From: Marthasterias glacialis | Taxonomy: Eukaryota > Echinodermata > Asteroidea > Forcipulatida > Asteriidae | DNA: 64,000 nucleotides | Assembly: GCA_911728455.2 (NCBI GenBank) | Contig: OU452222.1 | Coordinates: 7,524,108 to 7,588,107, forward strand | Reading direction: 5' to 3' | In this document: piece by piece, positions 53,201 to 62,200 of the stretch | How positions within the stretch are numbered: the stretch's first letter is position 1 | How the letters are laid out: each line of letters opens with the position of its first letter | Translations under genes and position numbers: made by a program | The notes under the pieces: generated by a model | What the model was told of the DNA's origin: nothing | The model's database searches: none | The model's input: only the letters and a program-made list of their open reading frames with translations

Positions 53201-56200
53201 GTGACTGACAGAGTCACACCAAAATTCGGCTTTTGGTAATAATAACACCATTACTAAGCCATTTTATTAAAGTTGTATGTTGTGACATTGATATTAATCA
53301 TATTATTCTTTCATAAACTACCAGTATTCTACTACAAAAGAGGTTTTTTTTAGTTATGCACTACCGGCGTCGCACGACTATGTAGCCACCCGCCTGTTAT
53401 TTTGTTTGTAATGTAGTCCTAAGTCACTGTAAAAAAAAAGGGTAAAGAACGTTGGAAAAGTGAGCATTTAAACCTAGCCTTGCGAAATTTCAAATAGGAT
53501 GATTCAACTTCAAAACCTCGAAATTTTTGTGTTGAAAAGTGTGTGATCGCGGTCGTCAGGCCTAAAAGTTCCGTCGTGCACTAGTACACATCGCGCACAA
53601 TTATCAATTCTTGTACAATTTCAAAGACTTGCTGGAACTGTCCTTACTGGCTTTATTCAGCCACTCGAAGGTCTCTGGTACAAACTCTGGAATATTTTTC
53701 ACAGATTTTGAGAAAGAAAAGCCTCGACCGAATAAACAAATGCAACAATTATCATGTACCGTACCGCACTTTCTTATGGAGGACGCCGTGTTTGTTTACA
53801 TTTAATACCCACAATAGGTCACGTGACACGGGTCGCTCAATCGGTATATTCTAGGGTGAAATTCACGCCTATTATTCTTGGCTAGGAATTCGCGGCTAAC
53901 TTCAACAAGGGGAGCTCTGTGGTTGAAGTCACTATTTGTTTTGGTTGCATCGACTGGAAAAGCGGACACGTTAAGCTTTGACCTCTGTTGTTTTAATTTT
54001 TGGAAGAACAAAGAAAAATTTACTGGAGCGGGATTTGAACCTGCGACCACCGGTTAAACGTACTGACGCTCTACCAACTGAGCTATCCAGCCCTAATGTT
54101 GGCGGTCTCCCTATTTTGTCAATATCTTTGTTTGGGGGCTGCCAGTCAGAAGCCATTCAACCGGTTACTGCCGTGTAGCCAGGGATCACACCCCATAATA
54201 TACGATACAACCATAGAGCTAGCTCTATAGATGTAATCAGGGAAGCAGCAGCACGGGGATCTACCTCAAGGGTGATGTCAAGCAATAAACCACAAGGGAA
54301 ACTGACTGGGTAAATTTTAAATCAATTTTTGGTTGAACAAAGAAAAATCTACTGGAGCGGGATTTGAACCTGCGACCATCGGTTTAACGTACCGACGCTC
54401 TACCAACTGAACTATCCAGTCCTTATGTTGGCAGTCGCTCTCTTTTGTTTTATTCAACAATTTCTCATTAATTACAGGGCACTTGGTTTACACTTCTTTA
54501 CGAAAGGGTTTTCAAAAGCAAACTTAAATAATTTTTAAGTGGTACATAAATGTTATTTCTTTAGAATTAAGAGGCCGAAGTGTCCCTTTAAGAAGGCTCA
54601 TATTCATGCATAACCTGTGAAGTATCACTGAATAGGTGCACCTTTCCTAGAAATAAGCATTCTATGTATACATGTACTAACTGATGCTTCATGCGATAAG
54701 GCATGGTATTGGTTTGCAAATGAGATCTAAACACTTTCCACAGGATGACTGTAAGAGTTCATCATTAACATTTATTCATTTTCCATACAAATGTGGCATA
54801 ATCAGACATTTTTATTAAAGGGGGGGGGGAGCACAGAGTTCATCATTAACATTTATTCATTTTCCATACAAATGTGGCATAATCAGACATTTTTTATTAA
54901 AGGGGGGGGGAGCATGGGGGAGCACGTGGGGGCAAATACGTATTTTAGGGAGCTATTTAATGTATTGAACCATTCACTTGTGCATTTTTTCGGTCTCATG
55001 GGTGGGGGGGGGCGCAAGAGGGAGGGGGCAACGGTTCTGAGCGGGCTCCCCCTACCCCCACCTCTGGTTACACCACTGATGTAGTAGTCACCAAACCTAC
55101 ATACATGTACAGTCATGACCTAATTGAAGTGGTCCCCTGCGTGGAATTCACTTAATTTTGGTCTGTACTGTACATATACGATTTCAAGTGTTTAAACTTC
55201 CAAGAATCCTTCTCCAATAACATCACATACTGTAGTGAAGTGTGAGGTCTATATCCATGTGTACATGCTAAGCTGGCAAAATCATCAAGGCATTGCCACC
55301 ATGGAGCTACACAAGCATACACTGAGGTGATGATCCATGAACAAATATCTAATCAATACTTCAACACCTGTCTAGTGTAAGATCAGTGCAACATGTCCTT
55401 ATTAATCAACAGTTGAACAAACAAAACACCACAGTGTGTCCACATTAGAAAAAGGTTAAATCATTTTGGTTGGTTGTACCATGTTGTATATTACATCAAC
55501 TGTACCTAAATCCATTTCATCTGAGGGCTGTCTGGGTCTTTGTTAATTGTTATTTACATGTGAAAGTATTTTAAGTGAGCAAATCTGTCCCATATATTTA
55601 AGTTTACACTATACAGCAAATTAGAATTTCCAAATTCTAGATAAAAAACTGTTCCATAAAATAAGGTTCGCGGTATAACACGGCATATATTCAACAAAGG
55701 CCTATCATTACAAACAATGGGCATGTTTAATTCATTCATTGTATGGATAAATAATCCCACATGTCTGTTACCTGCAACTATTAACTCCCCTTGATTGATA
55801 CAACTATTGTTGACAAGCTTGATGTAGACCTAGCTCTTACATTAATTAATTGTGATTTGTTGTGATTAGAGTTTGTGTTTCATTACTCCATGACAACCTG
55901 TATCAGGATAGATGAACACTACAAAAACCAAGTTGTGTGTTATCATTTACATATTGTACCATGGCTCATGATATGGAGGTTAGCATGTTCTTTACATTGG
56001 AATATCATTTACATTTAAGGCCTACATGTACACAAGGGGGGGGGGCAAAGGTGGGGGCAGCTGCCCCCCCCCCCCCAGACACCAGGAAATTTGCTATAAT
56101 CAGGCAATTTTAACTGAAATTGCCCTCTCTAAAAATATCAGTGTCCCCCTTTAAAAAAATATGTCGAAGACTGTATCAGGAAACACCAATGACTAATTTC

Positions 56201-59200
56201 TGAGTAAATGTCTGAAAATCATGACTAATACTTAAGATCTGACAGTAACGCTCACTCATTGTAGAAGTGCTGTATTCATTGATGTTTTGCACCTAGGCAA
56301 GTAAGACTTGTTCAAATGTGTATTTGCGATCGTTTTAAGGTTTTTTTTTAAATTTATTTATAAATAATGGTAGAAACATTGAAGTCAGACTAATTTGCTG
56401 GTTTTGATTTTAGTCAGGACTGCCGAAGCTTTCTTGACATGTCTTTGTTTGAGACACTCTGATTATGAGTTGCGGAAAAAATTATGACAAAAACACTATT
56501 ACCTAGCGATGGCATAGAGCGGCCTTGAGCAAGAACTGCACTACCAGGCATGCAACTTTTCAGCTGATCACCAGATATCCTCTTAACTTAGTTTTTGATC
56601 AAGAGTGTGTCAGACGGGAGCTGTTTTTTTTTTCTTTTTCAAAAAGACCTAAAAGAAAAACAGTAAGCTAAAAAAAAAAAATTCTCCTTCCCTACTGGAA
56701 TTTGTTTTCTCCACCGGCTGGACAGAAAACAACATTTTTAAAAGGATGGCCCCAGTCTGTACCAACACCTGCTGTTAATGATGGGAGGCATTAGTGGAGT
56801 TTTTTACTGTATGCTGTGGACTTACTGCAAACAAGTTTTGTGTTTTTTTATGAGACTCTTTAGGCTCTATATACAGTGATGTGGCTTATACACTGACATC
56901 TGAATGTTTATATTGATTTTGAGGTGCTACGATTTACATTATATTCCAGACAGCTTATATTAAAAAACATGATGGTTTCCATTTGAACAACTTGTGATTT
57001 GTAGTATGGCCTATTGGCTCGTCAGCATTATGCCTAATCAGCATATCTCGTATGGATGCTGCTGATTGGCCAAATTTCTAAGAGATATGGATATTCAAGT
57101 AACCAGTGGAGTGCATAACACTTGGGAAGCCATACACTATTTTGACGAATTATGTTAACATTGCATTGTGGGCCAAAAGATGCTTAGAATTTGAACTTCA
57201 ATACCTGCTGAATACAAACAGCTACATGTACATGTATGTTTGAGAAAACGCATGCACATGAACTACCTTGGCTACCATATTTGGCTTCCAGTATTTGAAC
57301 CCTTGACTTAAAATGTCATGTAGAGGATTGGATTGGGAAACTTCTAACTTTATAATTAACTGTCAAAGGAAAGAAAGAATGAATGACAACAGAGTATACA
57401 AGTAAACAATATCCCACAAGGATCCAGAGGGATGAAGGGGCTGTATCATCTGTTAACTCTGAGGATTACATCTCATGTGGAATCTTACCACAGACAAATA
57501 GCTACAATAAATGGCTACCATAAAAAGCAGGTCTGAGTCACCAGGCAATCTGTCCATCAATCTGAAATAAGCTTAACCGGTGTTCCCATAAACAGGTTTT
57601 ATGTTCAAACCATACACACGTTTTTACTTCAATAAAGTAAAAGAACAAACAAAACTTTAAAACTAAATATGGCTTTAAAGCCCCAGCTCAACATTGGTCA
57701 ACTGACTGCAAATGCTGACATTCTTTGCACAAATCAAGATATTTGTAACAAAACAACCTGTGAAAATGCCAGCCCATTTTGTAGTTTCATTTGCAAGAAA
57801 ACGGTAAAAAATGCATTCAGCATTTTTGTGTATGCATTCCTATAGGCAGGGTTTTCATCTCACTGAGACGAAAACTAATTTTGGATCTTATTTAATTTAT
57901 TATTTAAAAACGATAACACTTCAGGCAGAAACATTTCAAGGAAAGTTTTCTACCATCATTATCTTTATACCATGTAAGGTATATGTAAATCTGTGAACAC
58001 ATGTTTTTCTTCTTATCAATGTTGAGCTGGGATTTTAAGAAAACATGTATACTGCCCAATAGCATCTGGCTAGCCATAAAGTTTCAAAAACAACAGAACG
58101 ATACTTACCCAGTAGTATCATTATCATCAGACCCTGATTGAATGCATGCACTATGCAGCCCATGAATTATCCATTCAGTCATTGTTTATATTAACCCTCC
58201 TATTATTTGACCATTCAGTGTCATCCACATGTTTTGAATGATATATAAACCATGGAGGAAAAAAATCCACGGACAAACTATGCCAGCCTGAAATATGATA
58301 CCATGTGCTGAATGCTGTACATATATCCTAGTACACTTTAATTGTGTCACCATAAACAACCAATGCATATTGAATAGTTTCAAATAGTTGGTCAACTCAC
58401 TGGAGAAAGGTTACAAAGAGTGTTGAGAAAACTACAGAAGCACTAAGAGGTAGTTTGCAATGTATGCAATAAATAAAAACTTACAAGAGGTAGAAACGTA
58501 ATGATGTTGTATTTCTGGTTGCGGATTTTATTGGCTGGATAATGTTCTTCTTCTGGCCCATGACGTCCAAGCCAAACATTGCGTGGTTTCAACTCCTTCT
58601 CCTTGAAGATCCGTCCTTTACACGACTGACAACAACTGGAAATAAATATAAAGAAACATCAGGGTTTTTCACACTGTGTACTTGTTAAGTTTCAACAGAG
58701 AACAATTAATTCTGCACTGGCTACCAGTGACATCAGCCTAGTCACTTCAAATATGGCAAATGGCAAAACCACATCATGATCAACAAAAGCTTTCAATGCA
58801 CAGCATCCATTATGCAAGAAAATATCTGTTTTTGTAAACTTAGTAATCATAATCATTTTCAATATCTATAAGTCAGCACCTCATTTTGAGTTTGTGGAAT
58901 CCTGATTTGTTAAGTGAAATTCAGTTCAACAATCCTTCGCACATTTATTTTGACTAATAACACCATTTTGACTGGCCTAGACTGCACTGCAAATGGGACT
59001 GTTTTCATTCTCAATGGGCCACCAGACTACTGCCTTAAAGATCAAACTCATAGTATGTTTCAGGGCGTCAAACCAATGGTCAAGTTTGATACTAAATAAA
59101 GTGTGCACACAAAGCAACCATCTCAACTAACTTTATACATGAGTCGTATATGCTGCAGCATAGTCCACATAATGGTCCACGCTTCTGTGTTCCTTTCTTA

Positions 59201-62200
59201 GTGAGGCTCTCGTTTTCACTATCCATGCCGTCCTCGGACATGATTAGTGGCACGTCGTCTAATGGGCAGTCCTCCTCTGGATCCTGGCTAAAACAATGAG
59301 AAAAAAACAATACTAAGGTGAAATCTTAAAGTTTAGTTACTGAATGATGAGTCTACTATGCACTATGTATACAACTTTCTTCAATCCTTCCTTCCCACCA
59401 CCTCCTTCTGTTTGTTTGTTTTAATTAAAACTCTCAATGGATATCACACATGATGGCTACATGGTTTGTACATTAAAGGGCCTATGAAATAGGATTTTTT
59501 ATTACTTGAAACAACTCAACATTCATTCTGATAAAATATTTTCACATTTTGATTGCTAAATTTGGGGTGTTTTGTGTTTTATGCAAATTGAATTTTGCAT
59601 ATTCATGAGCAAATATTCATCATGGTTGGTTTGTGCACAAACAATTTCATTTTTTTTTTTAATTTTTCAAATGGCAACTCCACTGATATTTGGTTGTCTT
59701 ATTGATGAGTGTTTAAACTTGTCAGTACATATTTTGGGGGTGACCGCTGTTTTCTTTTGCAAAATTTGGGATTTTGATTTTGTACATTTTTAATGCTGCT
59801 GTGAGACTTTGTTTCTATTATGAGTCACACAACAGAGCCCTCACGTGTCCTGTTTAAGACAGGTCATTTAAGCATTAAACCTAGTACATTTAGTACATTA
59901 AACCTTAATTTTAGTACAAAAAAATGTTTTTCATTTTCCTTAAACTGCCCTTCAGCATGGATATTTGATAAAAAATGTATTTAAAAAAAATTGCTCTTCA
60001 TGGGCCCTTTAATGGAATGGTCATTTACAACCGTTCAAGTCAAAATTTTCAAAAAGGAGTACAGCATCCCAGTTACTGGATCTAGGGTAAGAACTTTTAG
60101 TTGTTTTTTGGGGTCATCCATATCATGGTCATTGACATTGTTTAAAGTTGGTTGCTAAAAATGTCAGCATAGAACTAGGCAGACATATAAAAATGATTAT
60201 CACACGTAGTGAAGTAGGACTAGTCAGAACAGTACAGTAATCAGTCATCAAGCACTAGGCAGTGTTATCAACACTACACAACTAGACCCAGTAACTGGGG
60301 CGCTGTACTTCTTTTTTTGTTCTTATTTTGACTTGGATGGATACTAGCGCCCCAGGGAAACAGGGGTTTACGCTGTGATGAAGGTGATTTGCTATGATTG
60401 TGTTCGATGAAGGCAATTCATCCCCGTTCCCTCAACCATGACCAATGGAACTTTCAGTGTGGGTTGCACATAAGAAAACAGTCGTTAGAGTATAGTCAAG
60501 TCTCATATTTCCGCTGGTCTCCTATTTCCGCGGTATTAGAAAACTAATTTTTGCGGCGCCAATTTGTTATCTATGGACGACTTTCATTCAATGAATCGAT
60601 AACCAATAACCTTCTGCATATCTGGTAAAAAGAACAAATCCAAAATGTCGAGGAGATTTTTAAAATTTAAATATTTGTGAAATATACGCTATTTTACAGA
60701 CCGGACGAATTTACACTGACCATGGCTGCCAAAAGTGCCATTTTAGTATTTAAATGTTTACCTTAAATGTTGTTCTGTTATTCAGAATATCAGTGTCCAG
60801 ATCTCGTTTCACTTTTTTTGAAAAAAAATTACTTCGAAAGAATTTATTTTCACCTCAAAAACATAACAAATTGTCTGACGTCGAAATAAGGCCAGAAAAC
60901 TGACGATCGGTAAAAACTAAATAGTTTCAACAACTTTTGCAAAGGGCGCCCTCAATGTGTGTGTTTTAACATAAACTCGCGCAGGTTAAAGACTTGCCTG
61001 CGCAAGTACAAAACTCGCCAGGGCGAATGCGCGCAATTTTCCAAAAGTGCGCAGTTCAGTTTTCAATTTACGTGCTTAATATGAAGCAATTCTATGACGT
61101 ACCGGACCAGTCCAAAATCGAGTGCAGGGGTGTCCTACAGAAATTTGGTACTCCGCAATTAAAATGCCTTGTAAAAGAGCGAAACTTGCCTGGCTGGTGG
61201 GAAATTAAAAATCGTAATCCATTTAAAGTTCATTATTTCACATATTGATTGAATTTAGCTCCATTAATGTAAACGAAAAGGCTTTGCCGACCATTTGAAA
61301 AACTCCCGCGGATATATGAGACTCGCCTCCAAAATCACACAACGTGTATGCTCATTTTCTGAGACGTTTTCGACAAATTTAATCTGAAAACTGATGGATT
61401 TTGTTCAAGTCAAAGTGGAACGTAATACTTCAGCATCAATAATAACAGGACACTTTGCACAAGTTGGTATTTATTTTGATCGAAAAATGCAGCAAATACC
61501 GCGGAAATAGGGTATCCCATCCAGCGCCCCAGTAACTGGGTCTACCCAGTTACTGGGTCTAGGGTCTACAGTACCACAAAACTGTAGTCAGTTGGGGGTT
61601 TAACCCAGATTTGATGACATCACCAGATTTGGCGACATCGCCTGAACAACATTATCGCCAAAATTAAACATCATTGCTAGATCAGGAAGTCCTAAACTTT
61701 CATTTCAATTTGCGCTGAGTACTGTTCATTTGCATACTTAACATTGCTCCGATCGACTGAACGTACGTGCCCAAATCCGTAAAAAAACCTCCTGCTTGCG
61801 TAAAAATTAATCGCGGCACGCAGGGACTTGGAACGAGTCTACTGTGAAATTTCCAGTCTGGTGCCCTTTCCTTGGACGCGTAGGCACAATCATGACAATG
61901 TGATCCACGTACAGGACACTGATTGCTAATCGGTAGTCATGCATCGGACGTTGTGCCGTGCTAGTCGTCGCAAGTCGCGAGGTTTGTTTGACGATCTCTC
62001 ATCACACAACCAAGAGGTCGCCACTACACTAGATTAAGCAATATAACAGCACTGCAGCAGATGAAGCAATTACGTCAAATCTGGCTTAAATAAACTCCTA
62101 TAGGTCCTAGGAGTCCTAGTTGGTAGTGTCTTATTCTTAACAGTGAAATAACACTAACAATCTACTATAACTAGTAACAGTAACACTAACAAACAGTAAC

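Noticed and set aside
54021..54421. Two functional tRNA-Asn genes
   Set aside because: C33, stem mismatches and shared flanking sequence fit a tRNA-derived repeat better; kept as a repeat with the alternative noted.
60994..61248. 84-codon ORF as a gene
   Set aside because: No recognisable domain, and it lies inside an inverted-repeat element.
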